Source of the DNA: CAVYXZ01 sp965223835 | GTDB lineage: Bacteria > Chloroflexota > Anaerolineae > Aggregatilineales > Phototrophicaceae | DNA length: 64,000 bases | Direction: 5' to 3' | Assembly (NCBI GenBank): GCA_965223835.1 | Contig: CBDCXQ010000001.1 | Coordinates: 3,658,001-3,722,000, forward strand | Shown: piece by piece, positions 23,919 to 32,166 of the stretch | Layout: each line of letters begins with the position of its first letter | Numbering within the stretch: the stretch's first letter is position 1 | Made by a program: the position numbers and the translations under genes | The notes under the pieces: generated by a model | Database searches by the model: none | What the model was told of the DNA's origin: nothing | What the model saw: the letters and a program-made list of their open reading frames with translations, nothing else

Positions 23919-25214
23919 TTATTGTGCCGCTAGTGCTGCCAGCACCCCGACCAGCGTCTCATCAATCACGTTGGCGGTGTGGGTAGTGGACATGAACCAT
24001 GCGCCCCGCTCCAACGCGCGCACGCCATTTTCGAGCATGGCCGTAGTAAAGCGAACATACTGTGGCTTATCGGCCTGGAACATATCGCGGTAATTAGTGA
24101 TGGGGTCAGTGATGCCGAACGCAACATGAAAAATCTCCGGCAAGCCCTGAATGCGATGCGGGATTCCAGCAGCCGCTAAAGCATCACCCAAGCCCGACAT
24201 TAAGTGCTGGCCGTTCTGTTGGAGGTTGGCGTAGGTATCCGCCTGCGACAGTGATTTGAGCGTCGCCACTGTCGCCGCCATGCACACCGCCTGTGAGTTG
24301 TAGGTGCCACCATGCATCACGCCATGCGTTACAAACATATCCATCAGGTCGGCTTTTCCCGCCAGACAGGCCACCGGGAAGCCGTTAGCAATAGCCTTAC
24401 CGAAGGTCGCCAGGTCAGGAGTCACATTGAGCAACTGTTGGGCCCCACCGGGCGCGACGCGGAAGCCAGTGATGACTTCATCAAAAATCAATATCGTACC
24501 AGTCTCGGTGCAAACATCGCGAACACCCTCGAGATAGCCTTCAGCAGGATAAATCGCGCTCGTGTTGCACATAATCGGCTCCATGATAACCGCCGCGACA
24601 TTCCAGCGTGATAATCGCTCCCGCAGCCGATCAAGATCATTCCATTGCAATACCTCGATATGCTCCCCTGCTGGGAGATCCTGTCCATTCGTACCAATCG
24701 CTGGTGTTGGCGCATCATCAGGGCCAGCTTGATCGGGATTGGGTGCAACACTCCACAGGATGTTATCGAGCCAGCCGTGATAATGTCCCTCGAATTTAAT
24801 GATTGTTGAACGCCCCGTCGCGGCACGGGCCAGGCGCAGGGCCGCTTGGACCACCTCGGTACCGGATGATCCAAAGCGAATCCGTTCCGCACACGGGACC
24901 ATATTGCAAACTAATGCCGCCGCTTCGTACTCGATCTCGCTCTGACCGGCATACAACAACCCACGCGCAGCTTGCTCCTGCACCGCTGTAATTACTGGTT
25001 CGGGTGAGTGCCCTAGAATCATCGGCCCCATGCCCAGATAATAATCAATGAGTTGATTACCATCCACGTCGTATAGATAGGGACCTTGTGCATGGTCAAT
25101 AACCAGCGGCGTTGGCGCAATCCCCAGCCGAAAATTGCTACTCACTCCACCTGCGAGATAGGTTGATGCCTGCGCAATCCGTTGGCGTGATTTGTCAAAA
25201 CTGTACTTGGGCAT
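23919..25214 (-). CDS. Glutamate-1-semialdehyde aminomutase-like class III aminotransferase
   Basis: A 431-residue PLP-dependent class III aminotransferase, closest in style to glutamate-1-semialdehyde 2,1-aminomutase (HemL): GVSSNFRLG near the start, RFGSSGTEVVQAALRLARAATGR, the FEGHYHGW motif, IFDEVITGFR for the PLP ring Asp, and the PLP Lys in TFGKAIANGFP. HemL would make 5-aminolevulinate in tetrapyrrole synthesis. However, no other heme gene is nearby, and HemL-like paralogues with other substrates are common, so the exact role is open. ATG 25214 is chosen because AGAGGG lies just upstream and the length then matches the family; the frame is open 48 codons further. Confidence 0.85.
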   Translation of the reverse strand: MPKYSFDKSRQRIAQASTYLAGGVSSNFRLGIAPTPLVIDHAQGPYLYDVDGNQLIDYYLGMGPMILGHSPEPVITAVQEQAARGLLYAGQSEIEYEAAALVCNMVPCAERIRFGSSGTEVVQAALRLARAATGRSTIIKFEGHYHGWLDNILWSVAPNPDQAGPDDAPTPAIGTNGQDLPAGEHIEVLQWNDLDRLRERLSRWNVAAVIMEPIMCNTSAIYPAEGYLEGVRDVCTETGTILIFDEVITGFRVAPGGAQQLLNVTPDLATFGKAIANGFPVACLAGKADLMDMFVTHGVMHGGTYNSQAVCMAATVATLKSLSQADTYANLQQNGQHLMSGLGDALAAAGIPHRIQGLPEIFHVAFGITDPITNYRDMFQADKPQYVRFTTAMLENGVRALERGAWFMSTTHTANVIDETLVGVLAALAAQ

Positions 25215-25407
25215 TATTCCCTCTTTATTTGGCAGTCCACAGAAATTTCGAAAGCCCCTGTTGACTATAAACCCACCCAACATTTGATGCAAAAAATTGA
25301 TAATTAGTGATGGGTCCGCAAATATTACGCTATGGGACCGCTTGTCGAGGTATAACAATGCGATTATACTCAGGTTAGATTTGTTGAAACTGACACGGTG
25401 TCATACC

Positions 25408-26085
25408 ATGGAACTCCCAAGCCATCTCAAAAAGCTGCTGCCAGATGCCCTGGACATCCTGCGCCAGCTCTATCAGGCCGAAGATATGCTTGCAAGCATT
25501 GATGAAATCTGCGATAGTGTCGGCCTCTCTGAGCGTGGATTCGGCAAGCACATTCGCCGCCTCGTCACCGCCGGTTATATCGTTATGGATGGCGATCAAA
25601 TCTATCGTCTAACCACCAAAGGCAGCGAAGTAGCGGGCGAGTTAGCGGAGTATGATGCGAACGCCCCCGACGATACTGATGAGACTGATGTCAGCGTCCG
25701 TCAATACACCCGACGCTTAATCGTTGCGGTGCCACGCTCCCTGCAACCTGAAGCCCCGGCCCATGTGATTGTTGGCATTGGCCCCGATTCGCAACAGGCA
25801 GCGGCGGCTGAAGTTGTCGCCCGACTGTCGGTGCTGAATGGTGAACCGGCCACCCCCCAAGAAGCTACGTTTGAGTTGGACGGCACGGCGGCTAAACAAG
25901 ACTTTCTGGTCACAGCTGGGAAATACACTCGCGCCCGCGTCAAGGTCGAAGTCTATCAACTGGGACCCAACCCAGGCGATATTGCGGTAGCCGGGGGTAT
26001 GTATGTTGACCTGGATGTCAGTACCGAGGCGAATACTGAACTGACCGCCTTTGGTACGGACATCGCCATCGAGGATCACGGCTAA
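25408..26085 (+). CDS. Winged-helix domain protein of unknown function
   Basis: A 225-residue protein from ATG 25408. Residues 5-75 look like a winged helix-turn-helix (LRQLYQAEDMLASIDEICDSVGLSERGFGKHIRRLVTAGYIV, then a wing with IYRLTTKGSEVAGEL). Residues 95-225 form a beta-rich domain (VAVPRSLQPEAPAHVIVGI... and later YTRARVKVEVYQLGP) of unknown fold. It could be a ligand-sensing regulator. The acyltransferase gene begins four bases after its stop, so the two are an operon. The start is the first ATG; no strong ribosome site is seen. Confidence 0.7.
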   Translation: MELPSHLKKLLPDALDILRQLYQAEDMLASIDEICDSVGLSERGFGKHIRRLVTAGYIVMDGDQIYRLTTKGSEVAGELAEYDANAPDDTDETDVSVRQYTRRLIVAVPRSLQPEAPAHVIVGIGPDSQQAAAAEVVARLSVLNGEPATPQEATFELDGTAAKQDFLVTAGKYTRARVKVEVYQLGPNPGDIAVAGGMYVDLDVSTEANTELTAFGTDIAIEDHG

Positions 26086-26088
26086 TCA

Positions 26089-27186
26089 ATGCCCAGATCA
26101 CAATATACCATTATCTATCCCCGGCGCGTTGTCTTACGCAAAGTTTTGCGCCTCATAGGCCGATTTTTGATGTGGTTGCTTACTCGCTCAACCATTAACG
26201 GCCTGGAAAACCTGCCCAAAAAAGGGCCGGTGATTCTGGTGGGCAATCATGTTGCCATGATGGAAGTGCTCATGATGGCAGTCTTCGTCCCCTGGCCGGT
26301 GGAGTTTATTGCAACTGGTGACATCCCGATTGATCCCCGTTTCGCGTGGTTAGTTCACCTGTGGGGCGTGATCCCGGTTAATCGGGGGAGCACAGATCGC
26401 CACGAGATGATGCGTCCTTTAGATACGCTCAAACAAAATGGCGTTGTTGGCATCTTCCCTGAAGGTGGTATCTGGTCGACAAACAAAAAACAAGCCCGCA
26501 CCGGGGTTGCCTGGCTAAGCTTTCATGGCAAGTCGCCGGTTGTACCCATGGGCTTTGGGGGGATGCGTGGTGCATTGGGGGCGGCATTCACCCTGCGACG
26601 GCCCCGCCTCGTGATGAACATCGGTCAGATATTACCGCCCGTGAGCGGCAATGTGGCCGGCAAGTCGCGTAAGGAAGCGCTGGAAGCCGGCGCGAATGCG
26701 ATTATGACCGCGGTTGAGGTGTTGATTCCGCCAGAAGAAAAGCGAGATTGGAACAAGATCCAGAATGAGCAGTTTGCGTTCACTTATCTGATCGGTGCTG
26801 AATCCGAGGAACAGACGGTTGCCCATCCAGCAGGCCTGGGACGTTTCTTTCATACACCGGTCATACTGGATGTGATGGTCCGTAACCTCAATCTGCCGGT
26901 CAAACCGCTACAGGAATTTCATACGATTCAAGATGCTCAGGCGATTGCTAAGTCACTGGCGATTGCGCTGCAATTTTTTGACGATCACCCGCAGTTTTTG
27001 AGCTACCGCTTTGGCTACGACATCGCGCACGATATATACGAGGGCGTCGTCGAATTGCGCACTATCGCACTGGAAGCGGCGGCGCTCGGTCAAACATTGA
27101 CGCTGAAGCCGGTACGCCGTTATTACAATGCCCACACCAAACAGCATGTTGTCGAGACGACCCCCCACCAGATGCACGAGATGTAA
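26089..27186 (+). CDS. 1-acyl-sn-glycerol-3-phosphate acyltransferase-like protein (PlsC family)
   Basis: A 365-residue PlsC-family acyltransferase. Block I reads NHVAMME with H54 and E59, where the family normally has HX4D; block II is VNRGSTDRHEM; block III is FPEGGIWS (near residue 123); block IV is VVPMGFGG. These enzymes acylate lysophosphatidate or related lipids at the membrane; the N-terminal hydrophobic stretch (FLMWLLTR) could anchor it. About 130 residues after the catalytic part (from residue 235) have no known family. It is co-transcribed with the winged-helix gene four bases upstream. The Asp-to-Glu change may be conservative. Confidence 0.85.
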   Translation: MPRSQYTIIYPRRVVLRKVLRLIGRFLMWLLTRSTINGLENLPKKGPVILVGNHVAMMEVLMMAVFVPWPVEFIATGDIPIDPRFAWLVHLWGVIPVNRGSTDRHEMMRPLDTLKQNGVVGIFPEGGIWSTNKKQARTGVAWLSFHGKSPVVPMGFGGMRGALGAAFTLRRPRLVMNIGQILPPVSGNVAGKSRKEALEAGANAIMTAVEVLIPPEEKRDWNKIQNEQFAFTYLIGAESEEQTVAHPAGLGRFFHTPVILDVMVRNLNLPVKPLQEFHTIQDAQAIAKSLAIALQFFDDHPQFLSYRFGYDIAHDIYEGVVELRTIALEAAALGQTLTLKPVRRYYNAHTKQHVVETTPHQMHEM

Positions 27187-27202
27187 TCCGCAATGTTTTT
27201 TG

Positions 27203-27991
27203 TTACGCGTTGTGATCTGGCGGCGACCAGCCAAAAGGCGTGTCCTCGCCCAGTTGCTCAAGCAAATTAGGGCGGCGCGGCGCCTCCGGTGTCAGCAGAA
27301 CGCTCGTTTGCTGGGCTTCGTCGGTGGTGTTCCGACGGCGTAGATCACGCCGATAATAGATCGTTTTGGCTGGTTTGGCATCCAGCGTGATGCGGGCCAC
27401 GCCGCGGGCCAGGATGTCGATCGGCAGCGGGGCGACACGGCCAAAAAAAAGCCATGAGGTCGGCGGCAGACTGCCCAGCAATGTCATCAACCAAAAAAAG
27501 GGATGGCGTTGTTGGTTGCGGACATAGACGATTGGGGCACGAATGATGGTCGCCTTTAAACCGACCCGCTCAATATAAGCCTCCGCTTCACGTTTGGCGC
27601 GGACATAGTGGCCGTTGATCCAGGGTGCGCGGGTGACACTCAACAGCACCATATGGGGACAGCCATCGCTGACACACATATTTGCCGCATTGCGTGCCGA
27701 AACAAAATTCAGCCAGTTATGGTTAAGCCCCTGTGCCAGATCTGCACTCAAACTGCCGACCGTGTGAATAACCCGCTGATGTCCCCGTGCCCGCCCGCGC
27801 AAACTCGCTGGATTCCAGACATCGGCGGCGTGCCAACGAGTGCGATCTGCCAGCGGTCCGAGTTTGTCCTCCGCGCCCGGACGCACCAACAATGAGACTT
27901 CAGCCCCTTCAGCCAGCAACGCCGCTGCGATATAATTGCCTAAAAATGTACCCCCGCCTGTGACGAGAACACGCGTTCTGGTTGCTGCCAA
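27203..27991 (-). CDS. NAD(P)-binding epimerase / NmrA-like atypical SDR
   Basis: A 262-residue Rossmann protein with the nucleotide motif VTGGGTFLGNYIAAALL at residues 10-26 and an acidic-free strand 2 (VSLLVRPG), suggesting NADP preference. HTVGSLS matches the strand 4 region of NmrA/NDUFA9-like atypical short-chain dehydrogenases. The classical YxxxK is not obvious; the segment YVRAKREAEAYIE may supply it in a shifted place. Likely a sugar-nucleotide or quinone-related oxidoreductase, or a regulator of redox state. It converges with the acyltransferase (16 bases between stops). Confidence 0.78.
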   Translation of the reverse strand: MAATRTRVLVTGGGTFLGNYIAAALLAEGAEVSLLVRPGAEDKLGPLADRTRWHAADVWNPASLRGRARGHQRVIHTVGSLSADLAQGLNHNWLNFVSARNAANMCVSDGCPHMVLLSVTRAPWINGHYVRAKREAEAYIERVGLKATIIRAPIVYVRNQQRHPFFWLMTLLGSLPPTSWLFFGRVAPLPIDILARGVARITLDAKPAKTIYYRRDLRRRNTTDEAQQTSVLLTPEAPRRPNLLEQLGEDTPFGWSPPDHNA

Positions 27992-28085
27992 AATTGCCTG
28001 CCTGTGTGCGCTGATTTAAGCCGAGTTGGATACTTTACATTGTGCCACGATTTTAACAAATCCCCACAACAGAAAAAACATCTTG

Positions 28086-28115
28086 TTGCCCTGATATGAT
28101 TCTTTATGCTATACT
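28086..28115 (+). promoter_or_regulatory. Promoter candidate upstream of recX
   Basis: TTGCCC (28086-28091) and TATACT (28110-28115) are 18 bases apart; an overlapping TTGTTG/TATGCT pair is the alternative. Transcription from here would produce an untranslated stretch of about 300 bases that ends in the terminator at 28398-28433. Confidence 0.5.
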
Positions 28116-28121
28116 GGCGTT

Positions 28122-28433
28122 CATGATCTCAGCGTGATAGTGCTGAAATGTAAAGTGCTATTACACATGCTATCAACATTGTAGTGCAGTGCAGATGACA
28201 CAGGTCATTGCCTAAATACACCATGGTTGCGAGATTTTAACCCGTCTACAAGTGACGGATATGATGATGCCAAAGCTGTTCAGTCAGAGTAATTTATGAA
28301 ACGGCCCGCTATGGGGTAATCAATTTTCGGACCAATTCATCTAGAAAACGATTTTAACGGCGTGTAACTGCATCGTCATAGATTTTACCTATCTCCGCAA
28401 CCGTGGTTATTCAATCACGGTTGTTTGTTTTCT
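28122..28433 (+). ncRNA. Candidate untranslated RNA or recX leader
   Basis: This stretch is bounded by a plausible promoter and an intrinsic terminator, with no gene-sized ORF. Inside are hairpins such as ATGAC/GTCAT near 28195-28208 and CCGTC/GACGG (28242-28258), the latter directly before a 12-codon ORF beginning ATG ATG ATG at 28261. I do not see the landmarks of tmRNA, RNase P or SRP RNA. It could be a small RNA or an attenuated leader for recX and rny. Confidence 0.35.
28398..28433 (+). terminator. Intrinsic terminator just before recX
   Basis: CAACCGTG (28398-28405) pairs perfectly with CACGGTTG (28416-28423) across a 10-base loop and is followed by TTTGTTTTCTT. It ends ten bases before the recX ATG at 28443, so recX and rny need either read-through or a promoter within the loop. 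Confidence 0.8.
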
Positions 28434-28442
28434 TACAGGCTT

Positions 28443-29099
28443 ATGTCGGTAATTACCGCGCTCGAAGTTCAAAAGCGCAATAAAGACCGGGTAAATATTT
28501 ACCTGGATGACGAATACGCCTTCAGCCTCGACATCATGGAAGCGGCCCGCTTAAGTAAGGGGCAGCACCTGACCGAAGCTGAAATTACGCTGTTACAGGC
28601 GCAGGATCAGATCAGCAAAGCCATCGAGCGGGCTGTTCGTTTCTTATCCTACCGCCCGCGCAGTGTTGCTGAAGTTCGCCGCAATTTGACTGAAAAACAA
28701 ATACCTGAAACCGTGATTGATGCTGCTGTAGAACGATTGAGCAACCTGGGTTATCTGGATGACCAGGCCTTTGCAACGTATTGGGTCGAAAATCGGAATA
28801 CATTCAAACCGCTTAGCGAACGTGCACTGCGCTACGAATTGCGGCAAAAGGGTGTGGGCCGGGCCGATATTGATGCAGCGGTGGCGCACCTGGATGAAGA
28901 TGAGACCGCCTTACGTGCGGCGCAGACGCAAATCCATCGCTTGCGGGGGAAGACCGAGGAACAGTTCCGTAACAAAATCAGCGCCTTTTTGCAACGGCGA
29001 GGCTTTGCTTATGGGGTCATCCAGACTGCTGTAGAAACTTTGATGGCTGAGATTGAAATGGAAGAACCTGACTATTTTGAGATAACGGACGAGGAGTAA
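28443..29099 (+). CDS. recX: Regulatory protein RecX
   Basis: A 218-residue RecX-family protein made of three-helix repeats, which caps and disassembles RecA filaments. Typical phrases are ALEVQKRNKDRVNIYLDDEYAF at the N-terminus, AIERAVRFLSYRPRSVAEVR, LGYLDDQAFATYWVENR and RYELRQKGV. I choose ATG 28443 (MSVITALEV) over a TTG at 28425 that lies in the terminator tail. recA itself is 27 kb away (55305-56372). The rny gene follows after seven bases, so recX and rny form an operon. A terminator stands just upstream of the start. Confidence 0.92.
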   Translation: MSVITALEVQKRNKDRVNIYLDDEYAFSLDIMEAARLSKGQHLTEAEITLLQAQDQISKAIERAVRFLSYRPRSVAEVRRNLTEKQIPETVIDAAVERLSNLGYLDDQAFATYWVENRNTFKPLSERALRYELRQKGVGRADIDAAVAHLDEDETALRAAQTQIHRLRGKTEEQFRNKISAFLQRRGFAYGVIQTAVETLMAEIEMEEPDYFEITDEE

Positions 29100-29106
29100 T
29101 AGGCTG

Positions 29107-30648
29107 ATGGACATCTTGACTACCCTGATCGTGTTCATCGTTGGCATCGCAGGCGGGGTAGCGACTGGCATCGTCGTGCTTAGAAACCGGCAAAATGCCC
29201 AGACCCAGAACTGGCGCACCCAGGCTGAAGCCGACAGTCGAGCCACGATTGACCAGGCTACCCAGCAGGCCAATACACTGGTCAAAGAAGCAGAGGAGAA
29301 AGCCCGCCAGATAACCGACGAGACCGAACAAACCACGACCCGACGACGACGCGAGCTTGATAAGGAGGATGATCGATTACAACAGCGCCGCGAATCATTG
29401 GACAAGCGGTTTGAAAAGTTGGAGCAGCGTGAGCAAAGCCTCAACAAACGTCAGAGTCGATTGGACCGACAACAAAATGAATTACAAGATCTGGAGCAGA
29501 AGCGCAATGACGAGCTACAGCGCATCGCCCAGATGACGATTGAAGAAGCCAAAAACGAACTCCTGGTGGCCGCCGAAGATGAAGCCCGCAATGATATGGC
29601 CCGCATTATTCGTCAGGTGGAAGCTGATGCCCGTGAACAGGCAGATGAACGCGCCCGCAGCGTTATATCATTGGCGGTGCAACGACTGGCATCGGAACAT
29701 GTCAGCGAGATTTCTGTCAGTGTTGTGCCCCTGCCCTCTGATGATATGAAAGGGCGCATTATCGGGCGTAACGGACGCAATATCCGCGCGTTTGAACTGG
29801 CAACCGGGGTGGATGTGGTCGTTGATGATACGCCCGAAGCCGTGACCATCAGCAGTTTCAATCCCGTTCGCCGCGAAGTTGCCCGCCGCGCAATGGCAAA
29901 GCTGGTCACGGATGGCCGCATTCACCCGGCCCGGATTGAAAAGTTGGTAGAAGATGCCACCGAAGAAGTTGAAAACACCATCCGAGAAGAAGGTGAGCGC
30001 GCCGCCTTTGAAACGGGTGTTCCCGGCCTGCACCCGGAGATTCTCAAACTGCTGGGACGATTGAAATTCCGCACCAGCTATGGGCAAAATATGCATGCCC
30101 ATGCGATTGAGAGTGCCCATATCGCCGGAATGATCGCCGCGGAACTGGGGGCGGATGTTGATATTGCTAAAGCTGGCGGCTTGCTGCACGATATTGGTAA
30201 AGCGATTGACCATGAAGTCGAAGGTACGCACGCGTTATTGGGGGCCGATTTTGTTAAACGTTATGGTGTATCGGCTCAGATAATCAATTGTATTGCCAGC
30301 CACCATCACGAAGTGGAGCAGGAATGCGTGGAGGCGTACATCGTGGAGGCCGCCGATGCCATCTCTGGTGCGCGGCCCGGTGCCCGTCGCGAAAGTCTCG
30401 AATCGTACATCAAACGCGTGAAGATGTTGGAAGAGATCGCAACCAGCTTTGACGGCGTGGAACAAAGTTATGCATTGCAAGCCGGGCGTGAAGTTCGCAT
30501 CATTATCCGCCCGGAAGTGATTGATGACCTGGAAGCCCTGCGGTTGGCTCGTAATGTCGCCAAAAAGATCGAAGAGACTATGCAATATCCCGGTCAGATC
30601 AAGGTACAGGTTATCCGCGAAACCCGGGCTGTCGATTACGCCAAATAA
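29107..30648 (+). CDS. rny: Ribonuclease Y
   Basis: A 513-residue membrane-anchored endoribonuclease that starts mRNA decay. In order: N-terminal transmembrane helix (about 5-25), a long coiled coil rich in Glu, Gln and Arg (30-165), a KH domain with GRIIGRNGRNIRAFE (217-231), and an HD domain with H361-D362 in LLHDIGKA plus ASHHHEVE for metal binding. Length and order are those of typical Rny. It sits seven bases after recX and is followed by an intrinsic terminator at 30687-30720. Confidence 0.97.
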   Translation: MDILTTLIVFIVGIAGGVATGIVVLRNRQNAQTQNWRTQAEADSRATIDQATQQANTLVKEAEEKARQITDETEQTTTRRRRELDKEDDRLQQRRESLDKRFEKLEQREQSLNKRQSRLDRQQNELQDLEQKRNDELQRIAQMTIEEAKNELLVAAEDEARNDMARIIRQVEADAREQADERARSVISLAVQRLASEHVSEISVSVVPLPSDDMKGRIIGRNGRNIRAFELATGVDVVVDDTPEAVTISSFNPVRREVARRAMAKLVTDGRIHPARIEKLVEDATEEVENTIREEGERAAFETGVPGLHPEILKLLGRLKFRTSYGQNMHAHAIESAHIAGMIAAELGADVDIAKAGGLLHDIGKAIDHEVEGTHALLGADFVKRYGVSAQIINCIASHHHEVEQECVEAYIVEAADAISGARPGARRESLESYIKRVKMLEEIATSFDGVEQSYALQAGREVRIIIRPEVIDDLEALRLARNVAKKIEETMQYPGQIKVQVIRETRAVDYAK

Positions 30649-30686
30649 CGAGCATCACAGCGCGTTTTGCGGTAAGGTAGATTCAA

Positions 30687-30720
30687 CAACAAGGGGCACT
30701 GGTGCGGCCCCTTGTTTGGT
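30687..30720 (+). terminator. Intrinsic terminator after rny
   Basis: ACAAGGGGC pairs with GCCCCTTGT across a loop of about nine bases and is followed by TTGGTT. It lies roughly 40 bases after the rny stop. Confidence 0.75.
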
Positions 30721-30745
30721 TAGCAATAAGAGGCCGGGAACCCAT

Positions 30746-31558
30746 ATGGTCTACATCATCGGTGATATTCACGGACAGTATCAAAAGCTGATCAGATTGC
30801 TCCAACGTGCCCAATTGATCGATTCGAATCTCAATTGGGCCGGGGGCGCGGCGCATCTCTGGTTCCTGGGCGATTTCTTTGATCGGGGTCCTGACGGTGT
30901 GGGCACTGTCGAACTGGTGATGAAATTACAGAATCAGGCGTTCAGTGCTGGTGGTCAAGTAAAGGCGCTCATCGGCAATCATGATTTGATGCTGCTGTCG
31001 GTTTACCACTTTGGTCATGCCCATAAACAACTGCTCAACGCCCACCACACTGGACAAAAGGTGCGGATGGAGATCACCGATTTTTTTACCGCGGGCTGGC
31101 TGCGCAACGGTGGTGCTGTTGCCGATTTTGCGCGTTTAAGCGGCAAGCACGTCGCGTGGCTTTCCCATTTACAAGCGCTGGCACAAATCGATGGCAAAAT
31201 CTTAGCCCATGCCGACTCCGTACTGTACCAGCGTTATGGCGATTCGATCAGCAGCGTAAACGCCCATTTCTATAATTTGCTCAATAATGGGACGATAGAT
31301 GATTGGCTGCAAATGCTAGACGCGTTTGGTGAGCACAGCGCTTTCTACCGACCCGGTGGGGCTGACAAAGCCCGGCTATTCCTCAAAGTGTTTGGCGGTG
31401 ACCAGTTAATTCATGGTCATACCCCCATTTCTACCCTCACTGATAAACCGGCGCGCGAACCCCTGATCTACGCCGATGGTCGGTGTATCAATGTCGACAG
31501 CGGCCTCTATCTTGGCGGCGAGGGTTTCGTGTATGAACTCTCTGAGCAAGAGGTTTAG
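30746..31558 (+). CDS. Calcineurin-like metallophosphoesterase
   Basis: A 270-residue metallophosphatase of the PrpE/ApaH-like (bis-nucleoside tetraphosphatase or Ser/Thr phosphatase) type. The dimetal motifs are all present: GDIHGQ (residues 6-11), GDFFDRGPDG, GNHD and the late HGHTP. The true start is ATG 30746, giving MVYIIGDIHG; the longer open frame overlaps rny. Substrate unknown. It converges with the minus-strand rpiB (32 bases between stops). Confidence 0.9.
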   Translation: MVYIIGDIHGQYQKLIRLLQRAQLIDSNLNWAGGAAHLWFLGDFFDRGPDGVGTVELVMKLQNQAFSAGGQVKALIGNHDLMLLSVYHFGHAHKQLLNAHHTGQKVRMEITDFFTAGWLRNGGAVADFARLSGKHVAWLSHLQALAQIDGKILAHADSVLYQRYGDSISSVNAHFYNLLNNGTIDDWLQMLDAFGEHSAFYRPGGADKARLFLKVFGGDQLIHGHTPISTLTDKPAREPLIYADGRCINVDSGLYLGGEGFVYELSEQEV

Positions 31559-31590
31559 TTTCCGACAAATGTCTGAATGGTGAGTAAACG

Positions 31591-32067
31591 CTACTCACGA
31601 GATGTATTCAGAATCTCTGCCGCCGAGCGCCGTTCCAATTCATCCAACTTGGCGACGCGTCGCCGGAAATGTTCCTCGGTGCTGAACTCAGCATTGAGAA
31701 AACTGGCGATAATTTCCTGCGCCAGTTTATCGCCGACGATTTGCGCCCCAATACACAGCAGATTCACATTGTCATGTTCGACGCACTGATGCGCGGAATA
31801 GGCATCATGACACACGGCGGCGCGAATGCCTGGGGTTTTGTTGCCCGCAATCGCTGCCCCAACGCCGGTCCCACACACCATAATGGCGCGTTCAGCTGCG
31901 CCTTGCCGAATGTCGTCCGTGACCAGTTTGGCAATATCCGGGAAGTCCACCGGGTCTGGGCTGTGCGTGCCATGATCGGTCACGTCATGACCCTGGTTTC
32001 GCAACCAACTGACCAGCGGACCTTTCAACGGAAATCCAGCGTGATCGCCACCCACCACAATTTTCAT
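31591..32067 (-). CDS. rpiB: Ribose-5-phosphate isomerase B (canonical)
   Basis: A 158-residue RpiB that interconverts ribose-5-phosphate and ribulose-5-phosphate in the pentose phosphate pathway. It starts MKIVVGGDHAGFPLKG, with D8/H9, and keeps the catalytic Cys C65 in MVCGTGVG and the NK and CVEHDNVN motifs. The ATG at 32067 is preceded by a perfect AGGAGG; the frame is open 94 codons further upstream, but that part is antisense to the sigma-factor leader. In contrast to the BMC-linked paralogue at 15130 it has no N-terminal extension. It is divergent from the sigma-ankyrin gene. Confidence 0.94.
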   Translation of the reverse strand: MKIVVGGDHAGFPLKGPLVSWLRNQGHDVTDHGTHSPDPVDFPDIAKLVTDDIRQGAAERAIMVCGTGVGAAIAGNKTPGIRAAVCHDAYSAHQCVEHDNVNLLCIGAQIVGDKLAQEIIASFLNAEFSTEEHFRRRVAKLDELERRSAAEILNTSRE

Positions 32068-32166
32068 GAATTGCCTCCTGTTTTTCACCATGATGTTACC
32101 ATTGGTGAACCTTTTCGCCAGTGATTGGCTCTTTAAGTTGAAGGCCTTCAAAACAATAGGAGTTAC

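Noticed and set aside
28261..28299. 12-codon ORF starting ATG ATG ATG as a Met-sensing leader of recX
   Set aside because: No link between recX or rny and methionine, no ribosome site, and the terminator is over 100 bases further on with no alternative pairing that I could find.
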